Below, piece after piece: positions 8,140 through 18,000 of a stretch of 64,000 nucleotides of DNA (positions within the stretch are counted from its first letter, which is position 1; each line of letters opens with the position of its first letter). Under the pieces are notes generated by a model, which saw only the letters and a program-made list of their open reading frames with translations, was not told where the DNA came from and ran no database searches. This DNA comes from Ulvibacterium sp965228935 (GTDB lineage: Bacteria > Bacteroidota > Bacteroidia > Flavobacteriales > Flavobacteriaceae). The stretch covers positions 558,001 to 622,000 of the forward strand of contig NZ_OZ245846.1 of assembly GCF_965228935.1 (NCBI RefSeq). The letters are read 5' to 3'. The translations under genes were made by a program, and so were the position numbers.

Positions 8140-9743
8140 AACGTTTTGCACGACTCATAAAAGCTCTGGATAGCACCAACAAGACCAATGTGAAGGTAAA
8201 TGCCCTGACCCATTATTTTAATGCGGCCAATGATAAGGACAAGGTATGGACCATCGCCATTCTTTCCCACCGACGTCCACCACGACCTGTTAATACGACC
8301 CTGTTGCGCGAATGGGCATCCGAGTTGGCCCATATTCCATTGTGGTTGTTTGAGGAAAGCTACCATATCGTCGGGGATTTGGCGGAGACCATTGCCTTGG
8401 TCATCCCCTCTTCCAAAACCTCAACGGAAAAAAGTCTAACCCAATTTTTAGAGGAAATGATCGCCCTCAAAAAGAAGGAGGACGAAGCCAAAAAACAATA
8501 CCTACATGAGAATTGGAAGGTGCTCAATTATTATGAACGCTTTGTCTTTACCAAATTAATAACCGGCGGTTTTCGAATCGGGGTAAGTCAAAAATTGATG
8601 ACCCGTGCCTTGGCCAAAGCAACAGAAATCGATGAGGATATACTTGCCTACAAATTGATGGGCAACTGGGATCCGAACTCGATTTCATTTCAGGAATTGA
8701 TTTTGGAGGAAAACGAAAGCGATTATCTTTCCAAGCCCTATCCCTTCTATTTGGCCTATGCCATTGAAAACGAAGTCAAGGAGTTGGGCAATGTAAAGGA
8801 CTGGTCCGTTGAGCACAAATGGGACGGGATACGCGCCCAAGTCATTCTACGGAACAATGAAGTCTTCGTTTGGAGCCGAGGGGAGGAGCTGGTTACCGAC
8901 AAATATCCCGAGTTCCAGACATTCGTTCCGGTGATTCCAAATGGCACGGTCCTCGATGGGGAAATACTTCCCTACCCGAAGGATCGAATCGGTACGTTCA
9001 ACGACCTACAGACCCGAATAGGCAGAAAAACTGTCTCCAAAAACTTACTGGAAAAGACCCCGGTAATCCTAAAGGCTTATGATATGTTGGAATGGCAAGG
9101 CAAGGACATTCGAAATGAACCTTTTGTGGAGCGAAGGAAATTATTGGAAAGCCTGTTTGAAAAAGTTGGTTCCCGTGGAGTAGCAAAATCCCTGCACCTT
9201 TCCGAAGCATTGCAGTTTAATTCTTGGCAGCAAGTAGCCCGGGAGCGCAGTCGTTCCCGGGAAGTGCATAGTGAAGGCTTAATGCTCAAACGCAAAGATT
9301 CCCCCTATCTGGTAGGTAGAAAAAAAGGGGATTGGTGGAAATGGAAAGTGGACCCGTTGACCATTGATGCGGTACTCACCTATGCCATGCGAGGGCATGG
9401 AAGGCGAAGTAATCTGTTTACGGATTATACCTTTGCCCTTTGGGCAGAAAACGATGAGGGTAAAAAAGAATTGGTCACTTTTGCGAAGGCCTATTCCGGG
9501 TTGACCGACGCCGAGTTCCGGCAAGTGGACAATTGGATCAAGAAGAATACCTTGGAACGCTTTGGGCCGGTACGTTCCGTAACGCCACATCATGTCTTTG
9601 AAATTGCCTTTGAAGGTATTGCCCTTTCCAAAAGGCATAAAAGTGGTGTTGCCACGAGATTTCCTAGAATACTACGATGGCGACAGGATAAGAAAATCGA
9701 GGAAGCGAACACCTTGGACGATTTAAAAAACATGATACCATGA
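8136..9743 (+). CDS. ATP-dependent DNA ligase (repair cassette type)
   Basis: 535 residues. An N-terminal DNA-binding domain (about 1-190) precedes the nucleotidyltransferase domain: motif I KWDGIR with the AMP-accepting Lys228, motif III VLDGEI, motif IV EGLMLKR and motif V WWKWK. An OB domain (about 400-530) finishes it. It seals nicks in DNA using ATP and is distinct from the housekeeping NAD-dependent LigA. It overlaps the exonuclease by 4 bp, and the helicase starts 61 bases downstream. Confidence 0.92.
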   Translation: MKRFARLIKALDSTNKTNVKVNALTHYFNAANDKDKVWTIAILSHRRPPRPVNTTLLREWASELAHIPLWLFEESYHIVGDLAETIALVIPSSKTSTEKSLTQFLEEMIALKKKEDEAKKQYLHENWKVLNYYERFVFTKLITGGFRIGVSQKLMTRALAKATEIDEDILAYKLMGNWDPNSISFQELILEENESDYLSKPYPFYLAYAIENEVKELGNVKDWSVEHKWDGIRAQVILRNNEVFVWSRGEELVTDKYPEFQTFVPVIPNGTVLDGEILPYPKDRIGTFNDLQTRIGRKTVSKNLLEKTPVILKAYDMLEWQGKDIRNEPFVERRKLLESLFEKVGSRGVAKSLHLSEALQFNSWQQVARERSRSREVHSEGLMLKRKDSPYLVGRKKGDWWKWKVDPLTIDAVLTYAMRGHGRRSNLFTDYTFALWAENDEGKKELVTFAKAYSGLTDAEFRQVDNWIKKNTLERFGPVRSVTPHHVFEIAFEGIALSKRHKSGVATRFPRILRWRQDKKIEEANTLDDLKNMIP

Positions 9744-9804
9744 CGCTTCTTTCCGTAGATTGTGATAGGTATCCAAAAAAGGACTTGTTCCGGAAGGCAA
9801 TCAA

Positions 9805-12273
9805 ATGACCAAAGAAGAACTTCATAAAATCGCCGAAAATTGGTTCCAATCCCAAAATTGGAAGCCCTTCCCATTTCAAAAAAAGACCTGGAACGCATTT
9901 CAACAGGGCAAACACGGCCTATTGAACGCCCCTACAGGAAGTGGCAAGACTTATGCCTTATGGTTTCCCATAGTGCTGAACTACATTAAGAAGAACCCGG
10001 AGTATCGGACAAAACACAAAAAAGGGCTAAAGGCCATTTGGATAACCCCCCTAAGGGCCTTGTCCCAGGAAATCAAACAATCCGCGGAACGCGTTACCAA
10101 GGATCTGGAGACCCAAATGACCGTGGGTATCCGCTCCGGGGACACCTCAACAAATGAAAGGTCGCAGCAAAAAAGAAATATGCCCGACCTTTTAATCACT
10201 ACCCCAGAAAGCCTGCAGCTTTTGCTGGCGTCCAAAGGGTATGACAAAACCTTCAAAAACTGCTCTGCCATTGTGGTGGATGAATGGCACGAGCTTCTGG
10301 GCACCAAGCGCGGGGTACAGATGGAACTGGCCCTTTCCCGTCTAAAAACGGTTTCCAAAAACCTCCGGATTTGGGGCATATCGGCTACCATAGGAAATTT
10401 GGAACAGGCCCGGGCGGTGCTTTTAGGCCCGCAAACCGAAGCGCATAGGAATTCGGTGATGATCAGGGCCAACATCAAAAAGAAGATTACCGTAAAAAGT
10501 ATCATTCCAAAGCAGATGGAAACTTTCCCATGGCGTGGTCATTTGGGGATTCGACTTTTGGAGGACATCGTACCTATTATCAACAATAGCAGGACTACCC
10601 TGCTCTTTACCAATACCCGAAGCCAGTGTGAAATTTGGTTCCAAAAAATCTTGGAAAAACATCCGGAATATGCCGGTGAGATCGCCATGCATCATGGGAG
10701 CATAAACAAGGAGACCCGTACCTGGGTAGAACAGGCCATTCGTAACGAAAGCCTTAAAGCCGTAGTCTGTACGTCTAGTTTGGATCTGGGCGTGGACTTT
10801 GCCCCTGTGGAGACCGTAGTTCAGATAGGTGGCCCCAAAGGCGTGGCCCGCTTTTTACAACGTGCCGGACGTAGTGGCCACAGGCCGGGAAAGGAAAGCG
10901 TAATCTATTTTCTTCCCACCCATGCCATTGAACTTATTGAAGCTTCGGCCTTGCAACAAGCCGTAAAGCAGAATGCCGTGGAAGACCGTATTCCCTATCT
11001 CAATAGCTACGACGTGCTGTTGCAATATTTGACCACCCTTGCGGTATCCGATGGGTTTTATCCTGAACAAATCTTCACCGAAATCAAACAGACCTTCTGC
11101 TATCAGGCAATTTCCTTGGAGCAATGGCACTGGCTGCTCAACTTTTTGGTCATGGGTAGCCAAAGCCTACAGACCTATGACGAGTACAAAAAGGTGGAAG
11201 TAGGGGAAGACGGCAAATTTAAGGTAAACAACAAGGGTATTGCCATGCGTCATCGCTTTCAAATCGGTACGATTGTGGGCGATGCCAATCTTACCGTGCG
11301 CTATCAAAAGGGAGGGTACATTGGTTCCATCGAAGAATATTTCATCTCCAAATTGACCCAAGGGGACGTGTTTACCTTCGCGGGGCGGAATCTGGAGTTC
11401 ATCCGAATCAAGGGAATGCAGGTCCATGTCCGTAATTCAAAAAAAAGAACCAATAAAGTACCCAGTTGGATGGGCGGACGGTTAACACTTTCGGCCCGGA
11501 TGTCCGAATTATTGCGAAATGAACTGTATTCTGTCTATAGCCCTTCACAGGAACAATCGGAAGAAATTCGGTCCCTTGCCCATATTTTTGAACGTCAAGG
11601 CAGGGAAAGCATCGTCCCCAGGCCGTATGAATTCCTTATCGAAACCTTTAAGACCCGGGAAGGATATCATCATATCTTTTATCCCTTTGAGGGTCGTTTT
11701 GTTCATGAGGCCATGGGTAGCCTTTTCGGGTATCGCATAAGCCTGCTATCGCCCATTACATTTTCCTTGGCCTTCAACGATTACGGGTTTGAATTGTTAT
11801 CGGACAGGCAGATAGATATGCAACAGGTCATCGACAATGATTTGTTCACCGCGGAATATCTACTAGAAGATTTGCAAAAAAGCTTGAATTCCACGGAAAT
11901 GGCACGTAGAAAGTTCCGGGATATTGCGGTTATCAGTGGAATGGTATTTACGGGATATCCCTACAAGCAGATCAAAATGAAACATCTGCAGAGCAATTCG
12001 CAATTGTTATTTGATGTTTTCCGGGATTACGAACCCAATAATCTTTTGTTCCAACAGGCCTTTCGGGAAACTTTTGAACACCAACTGGAAGAAGGTCGTT
12101 TGCGAATGGCGTTGGAACGGATGGCCACCCAGGAGATTATCTGGAGGCATTGTGAGCAACCTACCCCCTTCTCCTTTCCCATCATTACCGACCGACTAAG
12201 TCGTGAAAGATTATCCAGTGAAAAGCTTGCGGACCGCATCAAGAGGATGGCCGCAATTCTAACGAAAAAGTAA
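9805..12273 (+). CDS. Ligase-associated DEXH-box helicase (Lhr-like)
   Basis: 822 residues. Walker A is APTGSGKTYALWF (GSGKT 45-49), Walker B is VVDEWHE, motif III is GISATIGN, and motif VI is QRAGRSGHRPG; two RecA-like domains therefore fill about residues 20-420. The remainder is an Lhr-core-like winged-helix and beta region. It is the third gene of the exonuclease-ligase-helicase operon and probably unwinds or remodels DNA for the other two. It faces the sugar transporter gene, whose stop lies 17 bases away. Confidence 0.9.
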   Translation: MTKEELHKIAENWFQSQNWKPFPFQKKTWNAFQQGKHGLLNAPTGSGKTYALWFPIVLNYIKKNPEYRTKHKKGLKAIWITPLRALSQEIKQSAERVTKDLETQMTVGIRSGDTSTNERSQQKRNMPDLLITTPESLQLLLASKGYDKTFKNCSAIVVDEWHELLGTKRGVQMELALSRLKTVSKNLRIWGISATIGNLEQARAVLLGPQTEAHRNSVMIRANIKKKITVKSIIPKQMETFPWRGHLGIRLLEDIVPIINNSRTTLLFTNTRSQCEIWFQKILEKHPEYAGEIAMHHGSINKETRTWVEQAIRNESLKAVVCTSSLDLGVDFAPVETVVQIGGPKGVARFLQRAGRSGHRPGKESVIYFLPTHAIELIEASALQQAVKQNAVEDRIPYLNSYDVLLQYLTTLAVSDGFYPEQIFTEIKQTFCYQAISLEQWHWLLNFLVMGSQSLQTYDEYKKVEVGEDGKFKVNNKGIAMRHRFQIGTIVGDANLTVRYQKGGYIGSIEEYFISKLTQGDVFTFAGRNLEFIRIKGMQVHVRNSKKRTNKVPSWMGGRLTLSARMSELLRNELYSVYSPSQEQSEEIRSLAHIFERQGRESIVPRPYEFLIETFKTREGYHHIFYPFEGRFVHEAMGSLFGYRISLLSPITFSLAFNDYGFELLSDRQIDMQQVIDNDLFTAEYLLEDLQKSLNSTEMARRKFRDIAVISGMVFTGYPYKQIKMKHLQSNSQLLFDVFRDYEPNNLLFQQAFRETFEHQLEEGRLRMALERMATQEIIWRHCEQPTPFSFPIITDRLSRERLSSEKLADRIKRMAAILTKK

Positions 12274-12289
12274 TCTGTAATTATATAGC

Positions 12290-13285
12290 TTAACGAGCCG
12301 CGATAATCAGTCCCAATCCAACAATATAAAGTAGCAACATGGCATTCAGCATTCCGGAAACGCCTTTGGGAGCCCCTTTGAATTCCTTCCAAACAAAAAT
12401 ACCCCACAAGGCTGCGACTACCGTAGCTCCCTGACCCAGTCCATATGAAATGGCCGGACCGGCCTTATCCGATGCCAAAATACTGAATGACATCCCGACA
12501 CACCAAATTACCCCGCCTAAGATACCCATAAGATGACTTCTTCCGCTACCGGCTAAATAATCCTTGAAACTTACCGCAGCACCCTCTACGGGCTTACGCA
12601 TCAGTACGGTATTGAACAAAAAGTTGCTCGCCAAAATCCCCAAGGCAAAAAGAAACACCGCAGTATAAGGACTCAATTTTCCGGCAATCGGCTGGGTGAA
12701 GTCGGGAAACATGGAATTGGCCACATACTTATAGAACAGACCCATTAACAATCCCGCTACAACGGCCAAGACCAGACCTTTTGTAGGCACCTTTTGTTGC
12801 TGTGCGGATAACTTTCTATAGGCATTGGCATTCAACAAAATGGCCAATACGATCAAGCCGACCCCGCCAAAAAGAAGTGTAGAATTCCCGATGGGCTGAT
12901 CCAAATAATTTACAATAACACCGATAACCAAAGCCAGGCCTATACCTACGGGAAAGGCAACCGACATGCCGGCCAACGCTATGGCCGCTACCAAAAGGAT
13001 ATTGGCCAGGTTAAAGAGAATACCGCCCAAAACGGCAGACCAGACATTTTCGGAACTACCCTGGGAAATATCCTCCAAAAAGGGTCTACCCATCTCTCCC
13101 ATACTTCCCGCCGTAAATGCAAAAAGCAAGGAAAACAAAACAATTCCAAAAACATAATCCCAATAGTAAAGTTCAAAACGCCAACTGCTCGAAGCCAATT
13201 TTTGGGTGTTGGCCCATGAACCCCAGGCAAACATGGTAATAATACAGAACAGTACGGCTACTTGATAGGTTTCTATAACGAACAT
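12290..13285 (-). CDS. GRP/RhaT-type sugar transporter, probably ribose
   Basis: 331 residues with about ten hydrophobic helices, opening with FAWGSWANTQKL, a glucose/ribose porter type start of the drug/metabolite transporter superfamily. Conserved features seen are LANILLVAAIALAGMSVAFP and ISYGLGQGATVVAALWGIF. It would take up a sugar by proton or sodium symport across the inner membrane. Its start lies 4 bases after the ribokinase stop, so the pair forms an operon and ribose is the best guess; the sugar is not proven by sequence. Confidence 0.82.
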   Translation of the reverse strand: MFVIETYQVAVLFCIITMFAWGSWANTQKLASSSWRFELYYWDYVFGIVLFSLLFAFTAGSMGEMGRPFLEDISQGSSENVWSAVLGGILFNLANILLVAAIALAGMSVAFPVGIGLALVIGVIVNYLDQPIGNSTLLFGGVGLIVLAILLNANAYRKLSAQQQKVPTKGLVLAVVAGLLMGLFYKYVANSMFPDFTQPIAGKLSPYTAVFLFALGILASNFLFNTVLMRKPVEGAAVSFKDYLAGSGRSHLMGILGGVIWCVGMSFSILASDKAGPAISYGLGQGATVVAALWGIFVWKEFKGAPKGVSGMLNAMLLLYIVGLGLIIAAR

Positions 13286-13289
13286 AATC

Positions 13290-14195
13290 TTAAAATTGGT
13301 TGATTTCCTCTAATGTGGGAGCCGTGTCCTGTGCCCCCATTTTTGTAACGGCAAGTGCCGCCGCCTTACTGGCAAAGGTCATGCTCTCCTTCCATCCCCT
13401 GCCTTCCGCCAAACAGACAGTCAAAACCCCATTGAATACATCCCCGGCCGCGGTGGTATCCACAGCTTTTACCTTTGGGGCAGGAACCATAAAGCTTTCC
13501 GTGGCATTTATAAAAAAAGAACCCCGGCTTCCCAAGGTTACTATAACATTTTGTACTCCTTTTTCCAAAAAAGCGCTGCCCGCTTTCTCAAGTGAAGCAT
13601 CATCCGTTACCTCAATTCCGGTCAAAATTTTGGTTTCCGTTTCATTCGGGGTAATTAAAAAGAGCCCATTTAAAATGGCATCGTCCAAGGCTTGCGCCGG
13701 CGCTGGATTGATAATCAGTTTTTGATTTTTTGTGCTACAGTGTGCCGACAAAAAGACAACGGTCTCGATAGGTGTTTCCAGTTGGGTAAGAAAAATTTGG
13801 GCATTGGAGATTAACTTCATTTTTGCTTCGAGGTGCTCAGTAGAAAGTAGGGCATTGGTTCCCGAAGCGACAACAATTTCATTTTCCCCTTCCCCGTTAA
13901 CCGTAATCAGGGCAACTCCAGAGGCTTCGTTTTCAACGATTTTTACGCTATCCACATCTATTCCCTCCTTGGTATATCCCTTAAGTGCATTTTGGCCAAA
14001 AAGATCGTCCCCCAAACAGCAAATAAAAGTCACCTCACCCCCTGCCCGGGCAGCTGCCACGGCTTGGTTGGCTCCCTTACCTCCAGGAAACATATAGAAA
14101 TCACCTCCTAGTATGGTCTCACCCGGTTCCGGGAATCTGTTGGTCTTCATGACCATATCAGTATTGGAACTTCCTACGACGACGATTTTGGACAT
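13290..14195 (-). CDS. rbsK: Ribokinase
   Basis: 301 residues from ATG 14195, giving the usual N-terminus MSKIVVVGSSNTDMV; longer frames up to 14252 add residues not found in the family. PfkB motifs: GGKGANQAVAAARAG (about 38-52) and DTTAAGDVFNG (246-256) with the catalytic Asp252. It phosphorylates ribose to ribose-5-phosphate in the cytoplasm. It is the first gene of a two-gene operon with the transporter. The pair interrupts the DNA-repair cassette, on the opposite strand. Confidence 0.9.
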   Translation of the reverse strand: MSKIVVVGSSNTDMVMKTNRFPEPGETILGGDFYMFPGGKGANQAVAAARAGGEVTFICCLGDDLFGQNALKGYTKEGIDVDSVKIVENEASGVALITVNGEGENEIVVASGTNALLSTEHLEAKMKLISNAQIFLTQLETPIETVVFLSAHCSTKNQKLIINPAPAQALDDAILNGLFLITPNETETKILTGIEVTDDASLEKAGSAFLEKGVQNVIVTLGSRGSFFINATESFMVPAPKVKAVDTTAAGDVFNGVLTVCLAEGRGWKESMTFASKAAALAVTKMGAQDTAPTLEEINQF

Positions 14196-14265
14196 GATTG
14201 GCATCAATTTATTATGAACAGACAAAGTAGGGATATCAAAGCATATAAACAAGGGGCTCTTTTTT

Positions 14266-14273
14266 TACCTTTG
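14266..14273 (+). promoter_or_regulatory. -7 box of pdeM, almost leaderless
   Basis: TACCTTTG matches TAnnTTTG exactly and ends 8 bases before the ATG at 14282. Transcription would start only about 4 bases before the start codon. No convincing -33 element is visible. Confidence 0.6.
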
Positions 14274-14281
14274 AAATCCTA

Positions 14282-14917
14282 ATGAACGAATATCCTATCC
14301 AAATACGAAATCAAAGCTTTAGGTTGCATCCTTCCGGAACGTTATTTTGGCAAGACCGATCGGTCTTGTTGATAAGTGATGTACATTTAGGAAAGGTATC
14401 CCACTTCCGAAAGTTCGGGGCGGCCGTCCCTCAAAATGTAGTCCAAAAAAATTTTGAGTTAATGGACGAAGCCTTGGAATACTTTGATCCCAAGGTCATC
14501 TGTTTTTTGGGAGACTTGTTCCACTCGGCCTTGAACAAGGAATGGATTTTTTTCGAAAAGTGGGTTGTTAAAAAATCTATGGAAATCATTCTTGTCGCCG
14601 GGAACCATGATATCATTTCCCCTTTAAAGTATGAGGATCTGGGCATTAAGGTAGTTTCAGAGGTTGAATGGGACGATTTTCTGTTGACCCACCATCCGGA
14701 GGAACGAAGCGGGTTCTTCAATTTTTCAGGTCATATACACCCCGCCATACGGCTACGAGGAAAGGGGAGGCAATCCCTTAGGTTGCCCTGTTTTTTTAAA
14801 AGTGAACGACAGCTAATTTTGCCGGCCTTTGGAAAGTTTACAGGGACTTTCGTATTGGAACCCCAAAAAAATGATGAGGTATTTGCCATTGTGGAAGATG
14901 AGATTATGAAGATATAA
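14282..14917 (+). CDS. pdeM: Ligase-associated metallophosphoesterase PdeM
   Basis: 211 residues with the calcineurin-type metal motifs in order: SDVHLGKVSHFRKFG, FLGDLFHS, VAGNHD, THHPEE and SGHIHP. It is the fourth member of the ligase-associated repair set and presumably cleaves phosphodiester bonds in DNA. Normally it sits next to the helicase; here rbsK and a transporter on the other strand lie between, and it has its own -7 box. No signal peptide, so it is cytoplasmic. Confidence 0.88.
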   Translation: MNEYPIQIRNQSFRLHPSGTLFWQDRSVLLISDVHLGKVSHFRKFGAAVPQNVVQKNFELMDEALEYFDPKVICFLGDLFHSALNKEWIFFEKWVVKKSMEIILVAGNHDIISPLKYEDLGIKVVSEVEWDDFLLTHHPEERSGFFNFSGHIHPAIRLRGKGRQSLRLPCFFKSERQLILPAFGKFTGTFVLEPQKNDEVFAIVEDEIMKI

Positions 14918-15017
14918 CCTTTAGTTCGCCCACTTTCTTTGCTTCGGCATCATTAATTTCTCCGTGGCCTAAAATGACGGAACTAAAATCGCCCTTATAA
15001 ATTGGATTGCTTAGCCC
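14904..15017 (-). other. Protein-like 37-codon reading frame without start codon
   Basis: The minus strand between two stops reads through GLSNPIYKGDFSS, VILGHGEINDAEAKKVGEL and KVISS. The composition looks like real protein, but there is no ATG, GTG or TTG at the front and I do not recognise a family. It overlaps the last bases of pdeM and ends just before the mfd promoter box. It may be the eroded 3' end of a lost gene, or chance. Confidence 0.25.
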
Positions 15018-15032
15018 TTAAATCTATCTTTG
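15002..15032 (+). promoter_or_regulatory. mfd promoter
   Basis: TTG at 15002-15004 and a perfect -7 box TATCTTTG at 15025-15032 are 20 bases apart. The box covers the TTG at 15030, which therefore cannot be the translation start. Confidence 0.65.
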
Positions 15033-15047
15033 CACAAAGTTTTACGG

Positions 15048-18000
15048 TTGGTCAATACCCCGATTTCCGAAAGCTACGCACAGTCTCTGCAGACCCAGAA
15101 ACTGAGGGAGGCTATTGCCATATCCCAAAATAAGCTTGCTTTAAAAGGTCTTACGGGATCTTCGCTTTCCTTTGTCATTTCTGATGTATTCTTAAATTCC
15201 GAGCTTCCATTTTTATTGATTTTCAATGACAAGGAAGAAGCGGCGTATCACCTCAACGATTTGGAACAGCTCATTGGCGAAAAGGATGTGCTTTTTTATC
15301 CGGGAAGCTATCGTAGACCCTACCAAATTGAAGAAACGGACAATGCCAATGTGCTGCTGCGCGCAGAAGTCCTTAACCGTATCAACTCCCGAAAAAAACC
15401 TGCTGTCATCGTTACCTACCCCGATGCGCTTTTTGAAAAAGTGGTGACCCGAAGGGAACTTGAAAAGAATACGCTCAAAATTAAACTCGACGATACATTG
15501 TCTTTGGACTTCCTCAATGAGGTACTTTTCGAATATCAATTTAAACGTGTCGATTTTGTAACGGAGCCTGGGGAGTTTTCCGTTCGTGGAGGTATTGTAG
15601 ATGTATTTTCATTTTCGCATGACGAGCCCTACCGTATCGAGTTTTTTGGGGACGAGGTAGACAGCATCCGCACCTTTGATGTAGAGACCCAGCTTTCAAC
15701 CGATACGGTGAAGAAAATCAGTATTATTCCGAATGTAGCCAACAAGTTTTTAGAGGAAAAACGGGAAAGTTTTCTGAAGTATATCTCAGCAAAGACCATC
15801 GTTTTTATTCAAAATAGCGATCTGTTGTTCAAGAGGTTGGACGTTTTTTTTGAGAAGGCCCATGAAGCATTTGCCCAGTTGTCCGAAGAAATCAAGCATG
15901 CTACTCCCGAGGAACTTTTTGTGAATTCAGTGCTTTGTACGGATCAGTTGAAAGATTTTAGCATGATTCGGATGGGGGCTTCAACTGCGCTCAGCCTGAC
16001 GGATGGCGGTACATTGGGCGCAGCCGAAGCCCCACAGAAAACCCTACATTTCAATACAAAGCCCCAGCCTTCCTTCAATAAAAAATTCGATTTGCTTATT
16101 GATGATCTCAATGCAAAATACCGAAACGGTTACACCAACTATATTTGCTGTGCCAGTGAACAACAGGCCCAACGCTTTCACGACATTTTTGAGGAAGTAG
16201 ACCAACAGGTAAACTACCAGACCTTGGTGTTTCCCTTGTACCAAGGTTTTATAGACGATGATCTAAAAATCGTATGCTATACCGATCACCAAATTTTTGA
16301 ACGATACCACAAATTCCATCTCAAAAATGGCTATGCCAAAAAGCAGGCCATTACCCTTAAGGAGCTCAACAAACTTGAAATTGGGGATTATGTCACCCAC
16401 ATAGATCACGGCATCGGGAAGTTCGGGGGACTTCAAAAAATTGACGTGGAAGGGAAAAAACAGGAAGCCATAAAATTGATGTACGGCGATCGTGATATCC
16501 TATACGTCAGCATCCATTCGCTCCATAAAATTTCCAAGTTCAATGGTAAGGACGGAGCCGTACCCAAAATCTATAAATTAGGCTCGGCGGCCTGGAAGAA
16601 ACTCAAGCAGAAGACCAAATCGCGTGTCAAGAAAATTGCCTTTGACCTGATCAAGGTCTATGCAAAACGACGATTGGAAAAGGGGTTTCAATACCATCCG
16701 GATAGCTACCTTCAGACGGAACTGGAAGCCTCCTTTATTTATGAGGACACCCCAGACCAGAGCACTGCGACGGATGACGTTAAGCGGGATATGGAGAGCG
16801 AACGCCCTATGGATCGGCTCATCTGCGGGGATGTGGGTTTTGGTAAGACCGAGGTAGCCATCCGTGCCGCATTCAAGGCCGTGGACAATGGTAAGCAGGT
16901 GGCCATATTGGTACCGACCACTATTTTGGCATTTCAACACCATCGCACCTTTACGGAGCGCTTAAAGGAAATGCCTGTGACCGTGGATTATCTCAACCGT
17001 TTTAGAACCGCAAAGGAACGAAGGGAAACCTTGGAAAATTTGGCATCGGGAAAAGTGGACATTATTATCGGCACACATCAACTCGTCAACAAAAATGTAA
17101 AATTCAAAGATCTCGGATTGTTGATCGTGGATGAGGAGCAAAAATTCGGTGTATCGGTCAAGGATAAACTGAAATCCATTAAGGAAAATGTGGATGTGTT
17201 GACGCTTACCGCCACCCCTATTCCACGTACCCTCCAATTTAGTCTAATGGCCGCCCGCGACCTCTCGGTCATCAATACGCCCCCACCAAACAGATATCCC
17301 ATTGAGAGCCGGGTTATCCGATTTTCGGAGGAAACCGTTCGGGATGCCATTACCTATGAGATACAGCGAGGAGGACAAGTATTCTTTATCCATAACCGGA
17401 TAGAGAACATCAAGGAAGTTGCCGGGATGGTACAACGTCTGGTTCCCGATGCCAAAGTAGCTATCGGCCATGGACAGATGGAAGGCAAAAAACTGGAGAC
17501 CTTAATGCTCTCGTTTATCAATGGCGAATTTGATGTTCTGGTCTCCACAACCATCGTGGAAAGCGGATTGGACGTTACCAATGCCAACACCATTTTTATC
17601 AACAACGCCAATAATTTTGGATTGAGCGATCTACATCAGATGCGTGGTCGTGTAGGACGGAGCAACAAAAAGGCCTTTTGTTATTTCATTACCCCACCCT
17701 ACGATGTTATGACTCCCGATGCCCGTAAACGTATACAGGCATTGGAGCAGTTTACCGAATTGGGCAGTGGGTTCCACATCGCCATGAAGGACTTGGAAAT
17801 TAGGGGCGCTGGCGATCTGTTAGGCGGTGAACAAAGTGGATTTATCAACGAAATTGGGTTCGAGACCTACCAAAAGATATTGGCAGAGGCCATAGAGGAG
17901 CTTAAGGAAAACGAGTTTAAGGAATTGTATGAGGAAGTTGAGGGGGGCCGTAAAAAAGTATTTGTTAAGGAAACCCAGATCGATACGGATTTTCAACTGC

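Noticed and set aside
14196..14252. Extended N-terminus of ribokinase
   Set aside because: The family starts at MSKIVVVG; the extra residues lie in the divergent promoter region.
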